Source of the DNA: JBKEDC01 sp047971925 | GTDB lineage: Bacteria > Bacteroidota > Bacteroidia > Bacteroidales > Prolixibacteraceae | Assembly: GCA_047971925.1 (NCBI GenBank) | Contig: JBKEAC010000134.1 | Coordinates: 1-42,215 of the forward strand | Length of the DNA: 42,215 nucleotides | Direction of reading: 5' to 3' | Part shown: piece after piece, positions 34,157 to 42,215 of the stretch | How positions within the stretch are numbered: position 1 is the stretch's first letter | Layout: each line of letters begins with the position of its first letter | The notes under the pieces: model-generated | Databases searched by the model: none | Told to the model about the DNA's origin: nothing | What the model saw: the letters and a program-made list of their open reading frames with translations, nothing else | Made by a program: the position numbers and the translations under genes

Positions 34157-35488
34157 ATGAAACACCTATTTATAATAGCAAGCCTGTTCCTTGCAAGCTT
34201 TACTCAAGTAGTAGCACAAGGCATCAACTTTGAACATGGCACACTCGATGAAGCCATTGCCAAAGCAAAAGCAGAAAATAAAATTGTGTTTATCGATGGA
34301 TGGGCTGTGTGGTGCGGTCCATGCAAACACATGGCAAATACCGTTTTTATGGATGAAGAAGTGGGCAAATACTTCGATGAAAATATCATCGCTATAAAAA
34401 TTGATGTGGAACGAGGAGAAGGTCCTGCTGTGAAACGTAAATATGGTATCACAGGTTTACCTGGATATGTATTTCTCGATGGCGACGGACTAGTGGTTTA
34501 CCGCTTTCAAGCTGCCATGCCAACCGAAAAGTTCATGAAACAGGTGAAACTTGCAGTGAGCTATGCTAAAGACCCAAACAGTGTTGGGCGATTGGCTGAA
34601 CGCTACGAAGCTGAAAAAAACAACGAAGAGTTTGTGCGCATGTATATCGATAAACTAGCAGAGAGTAAATCAACTGGCTACACCGATGTACTAGAACACT
34701 ACCTCAACATGCAAACCACAATCGAAGAATCAAGCAAAGAAATGGTGATGCTTCTTTCAAACAGTTATGAAGAAATCATTTTTAATGGCAAAGCCGATGA
34801 AATCTTCCAGCGCAACAATGGCTCAGATGCTTGGAAACTGTATGTTCGCAAAGATGTACGTGAGAATTTTCAAAAACTCCCTAAAAGCATGCTAGAAAAA
34901 ACAACCGACTATGCCACAACCCACAAAGACACCACCATCTTGGAGATGGCATTTGCTCGTGGTTTAGAAGATGGACTCATTACTGGCGGCGAAAAACAAC
35001 GCAGCATGGCCTATGCTTATTATTATCTTGCCACTGAAAACGGTGCTCGATTCAAAGCAATGGTGCACAACGATTATGAAGCCGTTGTGGCAAGTGTGGA
35101 CAAAGAGAAAATGTTAGAAGGATATCGTAAAAATAAAAAGCTCCGAGCCGAAGGCGACCTAAATGCATTGGCAACACAACCTTTTGCGGTGAGAACTAGC
35201 CTTCAAGTGAGTAGTTTAGTTGAAAACTATGCCAAATTTGTGGAAACCGAGCAAGAAAAATCAGATGTGATTCGCTGGATGGAAGTGGCTTATTATATTC
35301 AACCCGACGTCCCTTCGATAATGAGCCGATATGCCGCTGTTCTATATCAATTCAGCAACCGCAAAGAGGAAGCAATTGCCATTCAAAAAGAAGCCTTGCA
35401 AATTGCACAAAACGACAAAGACAAACGAAGTGCAGAATATGAATACCAACTCAATGCTATGAAAAATGGCGAAAAAATGGAGTTTTAA
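34157..35488 (+). CDS. Secreted thioredoxin-fold protein, paralogue 2
   Basis: A 443-residue paralogue of the preceding gene product. The signal peptide (1-20) ends VVAQ, followed by the shared QGINFEHGTLDEAIAKAKAE. The active site is GWAVWCGPCKHM. The cis-Pro lies in TGLPGYVFLDGDG, unlike the SYPT of the other two, so redox potential or partner may differ. The helical C-terminal half is retained with a final NRKEEAIAIQKEALQIAQ. It ends 10 bp before the start of paralogue 3. Confidence 0.85.
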   Translation: MKHLFIIASLFLASFTQVVAQGINFEHGTLDEAIAKAKAENKIVFIDGWAVWCGPCKHMANTVFMDEEVGKYFDENIIAIKIDVERGEGPAVKRKYGITGLPGYVFLDGDGLVVYRFQAAMPTEKFMKQVKLAVSYAKDPNSVGRLAERYEAEKNNEEFVRMYIDKLAESKSTGYTDVLEHYLNMQTTIEESSKEMVMLLSNSYEEIIFNGKADEIFQRNNGSDAWKLYVRKDVRENFQKLPKSMLEKTTDYATTHKDTTILEMAFARGLEDGLITGGEKQRSMAYAYYYLATENGARFKAMVHNDYEAVVASVDKEKMLEGYRKNKKLRAEGDLNALATQPFAVRTSLQVSSLVENYAKFVETEQEKSDVIRWMEVAYYIQPDVPSIMSRYAAVLYQFSNRKEEAIAIQKEALQIAQNDKDKRSAEYEYQLNAMKNGEKMEF

Positions 35489-35498
35489 ACAATTGTAT

Positions 35499-36827
35499 AT
35501 GAAAAGTTTATTCAGCTCTATCCTACTACTATTCGCCTTTAATGCGGTGTTTGCACAAGGAATCGACTTCAAACACATCGGCTATGAAGAGGCTTTAGAG
35601 TTAGCAAAAAAAGAACATAAATTAGTATTCATCGACTTCTACACCGAGTGGTGTGGACCATGTAAAAAACTCGCTGCTGGTCCATTCCTCGATGAAAAAG
35701 TGGGCGAAGTATTCAACAAAAAGTTCATCAGCATTAAGCAAGATGCCGAGAAAGAAGGACGTGAAGTGGCAAAGAAATACAAAGTTTTCAGTTACCCCAC
35801 TTTGATGTTTTTAGCTACCGACGAGGAAATTTTGCTCAGCAGTGGCGGATTCAAAACAAATGAAAAGCTCATTGAACTTGCCAATAACGCTGCTTCTTCT
35901 TTCGGTTCAACCATCAGCATGGAAAGTCTTCAAAAGATGTATCCTGAGCAGAAAAACGATGAAGACTTCTTACTAATGTACATAGAGAAAATGCTTGAAT
36001 ATGTGGGGAATCCAGGTGATGCATTGGAGCAATGGCTAAAAGTGCAAAATTCAGTGGAAGAAGACAGTCGCGACATGTATGAGTTTTTCGATCGCCATAA
36101 CAAATTCATCTACTTTGGTGAAAAAGCTGGCGAAATCTTCACCAAAAACAAAAAAGCCTACTATGCATTCTTCCCCAATTCACAAAACAAAGTCGATTAT
36201 TTGGAGCAAATGCTCGTGAGAAATACGCTCAAAGCTGCCAACACAAAAAAAAGCCCTGAGCTAATGCGCACGTACATCAACAAAAGTCGTGAATTAGAGT
36301 CTAGCGTAAAGCATCCTTTCATTACCGATTATAACGAAGCTGAATTGCAATACCTGATTTTGGCAGGCAATATTAATGCCTATAAATCGGGAGCAAAAGC
36401 CTATGTCGATAGCATTATCGGAATCATGAGTTATAAGGAAATAAAAGCTGAAGATAAACGACTACACGATGCTCTAGTGAAGATGAAAGCAAACAACAAT
36501 AAAGATGAACTTAGTCAAACAACAGCACAAAAGCTCAACGATGGTGCAAAGTCGAATCGCGTGATTAAGCCTATTGTTGATCAGGGATACACCTATTTGC
36601 GATATTGCGAAAGTAAATCTGATTATAAAGAACTTGATCGATGGATAAACTATTGTTACAAGCTTTCACCAGGAAAATACAGTGTCGACCTTTTGAAATC
36701 CGACATGCTTTTCAAACAAGGCAAAAAACAAGAAGCCATTGAACTAAAAGAAGCGGCACTCGAAAAAACAACAACCGAGAAACAGCGCATGCGCCTGCAA
36801 GCTCAGATTAATGACATGAAAAAGTAA
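35499..36827 (+). CDS. Secreted thioredoxin-fold protein, paralogue 3
   Basis: A 442-residue protein with signal peptide (ending VFAQ), active site FYTEWCGPCKKL and cis-Pro in FSYPTLMFLATDE. It is closer to paralogue 1 than to 2 in the first 100 residues (GIDFKHIGYEEALELAKKE against GIAFQHIGFEEALAKAKQE). The helical C-terminal half ends with LFKQGKKQEAIELKEAALEK. I start at 35499; a longer frame from 35466 would overlap the previous gene and add 11 polar residues before the signal peptide. A terminator follows 8 bp after the stop. Confidence 0.85.
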   Translation: MKSLFSSILLLFAFNAVFAQGIDFKHIGYEEALELAKKEHKLVFIDFYTEWCGPCKKLAAGPFLDEKVGEVFNKKFISIKQDAEKEGREVAKKYKVFSYPTLMFLATDEEILLSSGGFKTNEKLIELANNAASSFGSTISMESLQKMYPEQKNDEDFLLMYIEKMLEYVGNPGDALEQWLKVQNSVEEDSRDMYEFFDRHNKFIYFGEKAGEIFTKNKKAYYAFFPNSQNKVDYLEQMLVRNTLKAANTKKSPELMRTYINKSRELESSVKHPFITDYNEAELQYLILAGNINAYKSGAKAYVDSIIGIMSYKEIKAEDKRLHDALVKMKANNNKDELSQTTAQKLNDGAKSNRVIKPIVDQGYTYLRYCESKSDYKELDRWINYCYKLSPGKYSVDLLKSDMLFKQGKKQEAIELKEAALEKTTTEKQRMRLQAQINDMKK

Positions 36828-36834
36828 TTAAGCA

Positions 36835-36885
36835 GAAGTAGAGAAACAACCTAACGGCAATTAGGATTCTCTACTTCTTTTTTTC
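36835..36885 (+). terminator. Terminator of the susCD-thioredoxin operon
   Basis: GAAGTAGAGAA (36835-36845) and TTCTCTACTTC (36867-36877) pair as an 11-bp stem, with an inner CTAA/TTAG pair, and are followed by eight T. Confidence 0.9.
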
Positions 36886-36960
36886 TTTCATTCATAGGTA
36901 ATCTCTAAAGTAGATTGGAAATTATTAACACCTCAGCTACTCTCCTTTCAAGATTATTTG

Positions 36961-36968
36961 TACATTTG
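36961..36968 (+). promoter_or_regulatory. Candidate -7 element of the M16 peptidase gene
   Basis: TACATTTG matches TAnnTTTG. It lies 110 bp ahead of the start codon, and no TTTG is present at the -33 distance. With the terminator upstream, a separate promoter is needed here. Confidence 0.45.
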
Positions 36969-37078
36969 AGGTGTAATCAAAAGATTGCGAATTGTAATTT
37001 TATTATCTCCAAGTATGCTTGATATTCTAAATTCAAAAAAGTGATCGCTGTGGAGAAACAACCAAAATAGTTATTTTT

Positions 37079-39886
37079 ATGAAAAAACTTTCTCTTTTAA
37101 TCGGAATTACATACCTGACCTTGTCGGGTTTTGCACAAAAATTCACCGATTTATCTCAACCAATTCCATCTGACCAGACTGTTCGAACTGGTGTATTACC
37201 CAATGGCTTGACCTACTACATTAAGCACAATGAGCTACCTAAAAACCAAGCGAGCTTTTATATTTATCAGAATGTAGGTGCCTCATTAGAAACCGACAAC
37301 CAAGATGGTCTTGCTCACTTCCTAGAACACATGGCATTCAACGGAACCGCTACATTTCCGAGAAAGAGCATGCTCAACATGCTAGAAAAAAACGGAATTA
37401 AATTTGGTAGAGATGTGAACGCCTTCACCACTCGCAACGAAACAGTATATAATATTAGTAGAGTGCCCGTGGCACAAGAATCATTGGTTGATTCTTGCCT
37501 AATCATTTTGCACGACTGGTGCGACAATCTCGAACTCTCAGCAGAAGAAATTGATGCCGAACGAGGAGTAATATCTGAAGAATGGCGAACCAGAAGAAAT
37601 GCAGGATCTAGAACTCGCGAGCAAACAAATCCCCTCCTCTACAACAATACAATTTATGCCTACCGTGATGTAATTGGCGATTTAAATGTAATCCAAAACT
37701 TCAAACACAATGAACTGCGCTCATTCTATCATGATTGGTATCGAACCGACTTGCAAGCTGTAGCTGTGGTGGGTGATATTGATGTGGATGTTATTGAGAA
37801 AAAAATAATCGCCCTTTTCTCTGCCATTCCTGCCATTAAAAATCCACAAGCACGTGAAAATATCATAATTCCAGACAGCAAAGAAACGGGCTTCATTCAA
37901 GTAACTGACCCCGATTATAAAGTGGTAACATTGAGTGCTAGCGAAAGATATAAAAAAGACAACGGCAAGACACTCGAAGACCTTCGCAATAGCTATATTA
38001 AAAGCTTCTTCGTGAGCTTAATAAACGATCGCCTGAAAACTAAGCAACGAGAAGGACACACCCAGTTTCTTTCTGCTCGAATTGGTTTTAGTAATCTAGA
38101 AAGAAATTATCAGATTTTTGAATTAAACGCAACGGCTAAACCAGAAAAAGTGCAATACGCCTTTGCTGCTGTATATGCCGAGTTGCAACGAGTGAAACAA
38201 TTTGGTTTTACAGAAGAAGAACTCGACCGCAAGAAAACAAGCACGATCATGTCGGCTGAAAACCGTTATAACAAGCGTGACAAAGTGGACAACGATAGCT
38301 ATTGCAAGCAAATTCAATCAACATACCTCTATGGCGACCCCATGAAAACAATTGAATTTGAACTCCATTTTGTGCGCGAAATAATTCCAACAATCACCAC
38401 TGAAGAAGTGGCAGATGTGGCAACAAAATATTTTACTGGTCAGAATCGAAACTATATTGTTACAGGACCAACCAATGAGAGCGATTCGCTATATATCACT
38501 AGAGAAGGAATTGCTAAAGCAATGGAAATGGTTGACAAAGCAGAGCTTAAACCTCACAAAGAGAAAACGCTTGCCAATGAGAACCTCATGAGTTCGATTC
38601 CAACGCCTGGTAAAATTGTAGCAGAAAAGAAAATTGAAAAGTTTGAGGCAACCGAATGGACACTTTCTAATGGTGCTAAAGTGGTATTCAAATACAATGA
38701 CATCGACAAAAATTCATTACGCCTGACTGCCACCAGCCAAGGTGGATCATCGCTTTACGATGTGAACGATTTACCATCATTCAGCGCCGCTTCTAGCTAT
38801 GTTGGAAACTATGGTATCGGAATGCACGACCCCGACCAATTGAAACAAGTGCTTAACGGAAAATGGGCTAACAGCTCGTTCGGATTAAACAGCTACTATG
38901 AATCGGTTACTGCCAATAGCTCAATGGGCGATGTAGAAACAATGATGCAACTGACTTACATGCGTTTCCGTGAACCTCGCTTCGATGAAGCCATGTTCAA
39001 ACGTGTAAAAAAACAAACTCTCGACCGACTAGCTACTCAAACAAAAACTTCAGAAGCAATCATGAAAGACACGATTGCAACGATTGAAGCTAATGGAGAC
39101 CCTAGATCATTGAAATATAACAAAGAATATGTGGAAGCAATGGACTTCAACCGCATGGTGGAAATCTACAAAGAACGTTTTGCGAATCCTGCAGACTTCA
39201 CGTTCTTCATTGTGGGCGATGTAGATGAAGCAGTGCTAAAGTCATATGTTGAGCAATACATTGCATCGATTGAACCCACCAACATTGAAAAAGATACGTG
39301 GATATATCATGGCGACTATTTCCCAAAAGGAGATCGTGAGCATCGCATTAATATCAAGATGGAAGAGCCTAAATCAACTGTTTTTATTAAGCAAAAGGCA
39401 GCTTGCAAATATAAGCTTACAAATAATATTTATCACAGCATATTAGGATCAATTCTTAGTCTTCGATATACCGAGAATATTCGTGAAAAAGAAGGTGGAA
39501 CATATGGCGTGTCGGTGAAAGCACAAGCTTTTCGCTCGCCTAAAAGCTACCAAGCTTTGGGCATCAGCTTTAATTGCGACCCCGATAAAGCCGACCAACT
39601 AAAATTGTTAGTGCATAAAGAGCTCAACATTGCACAGAACTTCATCAGACAAGAAGATCTCGACAAAGTGGTGCTTAACATGAAGAAAAATCTCGATAGC
39701 CAAATTAAAAACACCGACTATTGGATGTCGAAACTTGCTAGCTACTACGAATATGGCGATGAGGGCATGAATACCGAGGAATATGCAAAATTGCTCGATT
39801 CTGTAACAACAAAAGATATTCAGAAAGCTGCTAAACGATTCTTTAAAAAAGCCGACCAGCTTGAATTCGTTATCCTCCCCGAATAA
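37079..39886 (+). CDS. Secreted M16 family zinc peptidase
   Basis: A 935-residue inverzincin-type peptidase with signal peptide (1-19, GFAQ). The first catalytic domain has the inverted zinc site H80-F-L-E83-H84 in GLAHFLEHMAFNGT; the third ligand is probably in the segment EEIDAERGVISEEWRTR at about 158-174. A second pair of M16 domains (about 530-935) lacks the zinc motif, and its late segment EKEGGTYGVSVKA carries the conserved Arg/Tyr region that shapes the peptide cavity. Such enzymes cut peptides rather than folded proteins. Its position after the SusCD-thioredoxin operon suggests processing of imported peptides in the periplasm. Confidence 0.92.
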   Translation: MKKLSLLIGITYLTLSGFAQKFTDLSQPIPSDQTVRTGVLPNGLTYYIKHNELPKNQASFYIYQNVGASLETDNQDGLAHFLEHMAFNGTATFPRKSMLNMLEKNGIKFGRDVNAFTTRNETVYNISRVPVAQESLVDSCLIILHDWCDNLELSAEEIDAERGVISEEWRTRRNAGSRTREQTNPLLYNNTIYAYRDVIGDLNVIQNFKHNELRSFYHDWYRTDLQAVAVVGDIDVDVIEKKIIALFSAIPAIKNPQARENIIIPDSKETGFIQVTDPDYKVVTLSASERYKKDNGKTLEDLRNSYIKSFFVSLINDRLKTKQREGHTQFLSARIGFSNLERNYQIFELNATAKPEKVQYAFAAVYAELQRVKQFGFTEEELDRKKTSTIMSAENRYNKRDKVDNDSYCKQIQSTYLYGDPMKTIEFELHFVREIIPTITTEEVADVATKYFTGQNRNYIVTGPTNESDSLYITREGIAKAMEMVDKAELKPHKEKTLANENLMSSIPTPGKIVAEKKIEKFEATEWTLSNGAKVVFKYNDIDKNSLRLTATSQGGSSLYDVNDLPSFSAASSYVGNYGIGMHDPDQLKQVLNGKWANSSFGLNSYYESVTANSSMGDVETMMQLTYMRFREPRFDEAMFKRVKKQTLDRLATQTKTSEAIMKDTIATIEANGDPRSLKYNKEYVEAMDFNRMVEIYKERFANPADFTFFIVGDVDEAVLKSYVEQYIASIEPTNIEKDTWIYHGDYFPKGDREHRINIKMEEPKSTVFIKQKAACKYKLTNNIYHSILGSILSLRYTENIREKEGGTYGVSVKAQAFRSPKSYQALGISFNCDPDKADQLKLLVHKELNIAQNFIRQEDLDKVVLNMKKNLDSQIKNTDYWMSKLASYYEYGDEGMNTEEYAKLLDSVTTKDIQKAAKRFFKKADQLEFVILPE

Positions 39887-39906
39887 TAACGCTCGTGAAT
39901 AACATT

Positions 39907-39946
39907 AAAAAAAGCTGCCTTCGAACATTCGAAGGCAGCTTTTTTT
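39907..39946. terminator. Bidirectional terminator between convergent genes
   Basis: GCTGCCTTCGAA (39914-39925) and TTCGAAGGCAGC (39928-39939) form a 12-bp stem flanked by an A run on the left and a T run on the right. It can stop the M16 gene and the minus-strand lipoprotein gene. Confidence 0.93.
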
Positions 39947-39979
39947 CTATTTACTCGAGTTGAAAATATTCTCAAAAAC

Positions 39980-41872
39980 CTATGGTCTGCCACCACCTCC
40001 GCCAGTTGAGCCTACGGTAGTAACCATTGAGCTTGGGGTGAATGTTGCAGCCGATGTGCCTTTGGTGTAGCTTGCACCCGAATATAAACCATGGAATTCA
40101 GTACCTCCACTCACCGAGCCACCAGTGTAGATGGTGTAGCCAGTGCCCTTAGCAAGGCTTGAACTACTAAAAAGCAAGACAGCCGAATTATAAGTTCGTG
40201 GCAATTTAAAGGTGAGAATTTCAGCCCCCGTCGATGTGTTTTCAATGTGAACCAATGAACTTGACGACATGTTATAGATCAATGAATATTGAGTGCAATA
40301 GTTTGCTGTCGGACTGCTTGTTGCTCCACCAATTCCCACTAACAAACCACCAGTGATAGTGAAGCGATTATTATCGCAATCAAAACCCTCTTCAGGTTGT
40401 GTTGTTCCGCTGCTCACCACCGTACCACCCGAAATGGTGATTGTTCCGTTAGAATCAATACCATCATTGTTTGTGGCATAGCAATAAGTTTTTCCACCTG
40501 AAATTTCAATGTGGTTTGTTGCATTCATCGCATCGTCGTAAGTCTGAATGTTTAGCTCACCACCGGCAATAGTCATGATGTCTTTACTTTCCAAACCTTC
40601 AGCTTCTTCGCCCGTGGTCTTAATTGTGATTACTCCCCCATTCACCGTGAGGTTACCATCGCTTTTAATTCCCTTTGCCGAAGTATCATTACTACTATTA
40701 TACACATATTTTCCACCCGATGTGCTCACCTCAATTGTGCCATTGTTAATCGTAAGCGCACCATCAACACTAATTCCTTTACCGCCTGCTCCAGTAGATG
40801 TTATGCTGAGCGTTCCGCCATCTACAATCATGTTGCCATCGCACTTTATTCCCGCTGGAGATGAAATGTCGGCATCATCGGTATCATAATAAGAGCCCCC
40901 ATTGGTTTTTAAAACGAGTGTTCCTTTTGAAATGAGCATATCAGCATCGCTACTCAAGCATTTAGCCGCTGTTCCAAAGGTAGTGATTGTCATTTCACCA
41001 CTACTATTAACGGTGATATACTCCGCACTTTTCATGCCATGTCCGCTCAATCCGCTTGTTGTAATTTGAAGAGTTCCGGCATTAATTTGAATGTAAGTTC
41101 CAGCATCGAAACCTTCGCCCACAGAGCGAGTTGTCATTGTTCCGCCATCAATTTGAATATATTCGTTAGTGTGAACCGCATCGCTAGCGGCTTCTTTCAC
41201 TGTGATGTTTCCGGCATACTGACGGAAATAATCATCGGTGCAGATGGCATGCTTATATTTTCCGCGCAACTCAAGCGAACCCTCGCCATAGAAGTTAAGC
41301 TGTCCCTCACTAAAAAGTGTAGCTTTCATGTCTTCACCATCAACCAAGGTATATGTTTCGCCATCAATCAAACGATTATTGGTGTTATCTTGAAGAAAAA
41401 CCGAAATTTTCTTACCACACTGAATGTTAATCGCTGCACCAGTTGGGTTTGTAATTCCCACACCATTTAGCACGAGATTAAATTTATATTCACCATAAAT
41501 TTTCAATGAAGCATTTGAGTTTTCACCCGAAAGCACATAGTACAATTCTTTATTAGTAATGCTTGAATTTACAACCACATGCCCATCGGTGTTGCTTATC
41601 GTTACGCCACTTCCCTCAAAAGGATTGGTGATGGTTGCCCCTGTTGCTGAATAGGCAATGGTAATCATATTATCATAGTTCACCGTTTGCGAATTTCCAT
41701 TTAGCTCATCATCGCCAGTATCAACATAATCATCGGTATCGCCCGAGTTATTGGTATCATCGTTGTCTCCAATATTTTCCACCACATCATCATTACTCGA
41801 TGAACACGAGGGTGTAAAGCATGCAATTGTTGCAACAAATAACGCTGTAATTAAAAAACGAGGCATTTTCAT
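39980..41872 (-). CDS. Cthe_2159-type carbohydrate-binding beta-helix lipoprotein
   Basis: A 630-residue lipoprotein with signal peptide and lipobox (Cys23 in FTPSC, or Cys18). An Asp/Asn-rich linker (about 27-60, NIGDNDDTNNSGDTDD) is followed by repeated beta-helix rungs such as NGTIEVSTSGGKYVYNSS and KGIKSDGNLTVNGGVITIKT, each near 25-30 residues. This matches the Cthe_2159 domain family, whose founder is a beta-helix that binds acidic sugars and calcium. The C-terminus is unusual: GSTGGGGGRP. It is probably surface-attached and involved in adhesion or polysaccharide binding. It converges on the M16 gene and shares its terminator. Confidence 0.85.
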   Translation of the reverse strand: MKMPRFLITALFVATIACFTPSCSSSNDDVVENIGDNDDTNNSGDTDDYVDTGDDELNGNSQTVNYDNMITIAYSATGATITNPFEGSGVTISNTDGHVVVNSSITNKELYYVLSGENSNASLKIYGEYKFNLVLNGVGITNPTGAAINIQCGKKISVFLQDNTNNRLIDGETYTLVDGEDMKATLFSEGQLNFYGEGSLELRGKYKHAICTDDYFRQYAGNITVKEAASDAVHTNEYIQIDGGTMTTRSVGEGFDAGTYIQINAGTLQITTSGLSGHGMKSAEYITVNSSGEMTITTFGTAAKCLSSDADMLISKGTLVLKTNGGSYYDTDDADISSPAGIKCDGNMIVDGGTLSITSTGAGGKGISVDGALTINNGTIEVSTSGGKYVYNSSNDTSAKGIKSDGNLTVNGGVITIKTTGEEAEGLESKDIMTIAGGELNIQTYDDAMNATNHIEISGGKTYCYATNNDGIDSNGTITISGGTVVSSGTTQPEEGFDCDNNRFTITGGLLVGIGGATSSPTANYCTQYSLIYNMSSSSLVHIENTSTGAEILTFKLPRTYNSAVLLFSSSSLAKGTGYTIYTGGSVSGGTEFHGLYSGASYTKGTSAATFTPSSMVTTVGSTGGGGGRP

Positions 41873-41891
41873 ATCATTAATTTTAAAAATT

Positions 41892-41903
41892 CATTGTACA
41901 ATG
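41892..41903. promoter_or_regulatory. Palindrome upstream of the beta-helix lipoprotein
   Basis: CATTGTACAATG is a perfect 12-bp palindrome 20 bp upstream of the start codon. It could be an operator; no typical -7 element is obvious nearby. Confidence 0.3.
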
Positions 41904-42089
41904 ATATGCTAGTTTTTTCAAATAACGAAAAAGATTCAGTCAATAGGCTTATTTTATCAATGAATAGACTCACAAGCCTTCAGATTAACTCATCTTTCAC
42001 ACTCTCAACTTCACTTTCCCAATCGGTGTTGGACATAGCGATTATTTAGCTTGAAGCTGTGACCTACAGATTTTTATTTTCTAAAAACA
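41904..42089. other. Intergenic, nothing assigned
   Basis: AT-rich stretch between the beta-helix gene and the third repeat element. I see no gene and no RNA in it. Confidence 0.4.
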
Positions 42090-42215
42090 GCCTTGGAAGA
42101 AATAAATCAGCGCATTTTTAATCCGATAACTTATCATTATGCTTATACCGAACAAAATTCATAGCTAAAAGACTTCTTATTACATTATAACTTGAAGCTT
42201 AACTTAGCTCATGGG
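42090..42215 (+). repeat. Modular intergenic repeat element, copy 3 (leader, cut by window end)
   Basis: The leader matches copy 1 from CCTTGG onward: AAATCAGCGCATTTTTAATC against AAATCAGTGCATTTTTTAAT, then CTTATNNNNAAC, TAGCTAA and the final GCTTAACTTAGCTCATG. By alignment the first 42-bp unit starts at 42204 and continues past the window. Confidence 0.7.

Noticed and set aside
41039..41470. Plus-strand open frame of 143 codons opposite the beta-helix lipoprotein
   Set aside because: It is antisense to a clearly coding repetitive gene; its composition mirrors the beta-helix repeats and no function is recognisable.

Overview
The window reads as chromosomal DNA of a low-GC member of the Bacteroidota, most likely Bacteroidales. 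The evidence is SusC/SusD with FecI/FecR regulation, DUF6377 and DUF3098 family proteins, lipoproteins of the surface-exported type, and recurring promoters of the TTTG-N19..21-TAnnTTTG kind. I cannot name a genus from sequence alone.

Layout. 1-300: tRNA-Val(UAC) on the minus strand with its own promoter and terminator. 305-2854: an FMN/Fe-S membrane electron-transfer protein followed by a membrane-anchored flavin reductase-nitroreductase fusion. 2971-4638 (minus): a DUF6377 sensor/regulator. 4639-5882: a long non-coding stretch holding a modular repeat element (leader, 42-bp minisatellite, tail) and then what looks like an undescribed or 6S-like structured RNA with its own promoter. 5883-12158: a housekeeping run of YfhO-family protein, ftsX, DUF3098, uppP, truB and queA, followed by rpmH with its own promoter and terminator. 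12584-15451 (minus): yjjG-like HAD phosphatase, rpoN and a PAP2-like membrane protein. 15591-18859 (minus): a small outer-membrane barrel and mutS. 18965-20143: recR, divergent from mutS, and a GNAT acetyltransferase. 20235-22090 (minus): a LytTR response regulator and its LytS-like kinase. 22091-23170: the second copy of the repeat element and a decayed Rhs gene fragment.

23171-36827 is an uptake locus on the plus strand: ECF sigma factor, FecR anti-sigma factor, STN-type SusC transporter, SusD, a lipoprotein resembling a catalytically dead SusCD-associated zinc metallohydrolase, an Ig/YD-like surface lipoprotein, and three tandem paralogous secreted thioredoxin-fold proteins. It ends in a strong terminator. 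A secreted M16 peptidase (37079-39886) follows with its own candidate promoter. The peptidase-like lipoprotein, the thioredoxins and the M16 neighbour suggest a protein or peptide substrate, but this is inference. A Cthe_2159-type beta-helix lipoprotein (39980-41872, minus) and the leader of a third repeat-element copy, cut by the window end, close the region.

The most unusual content is not protein-coding: a family of modular intergenic elements in three copies, all in the same orientation, and the structured RNA candidate at about 5590-5829.
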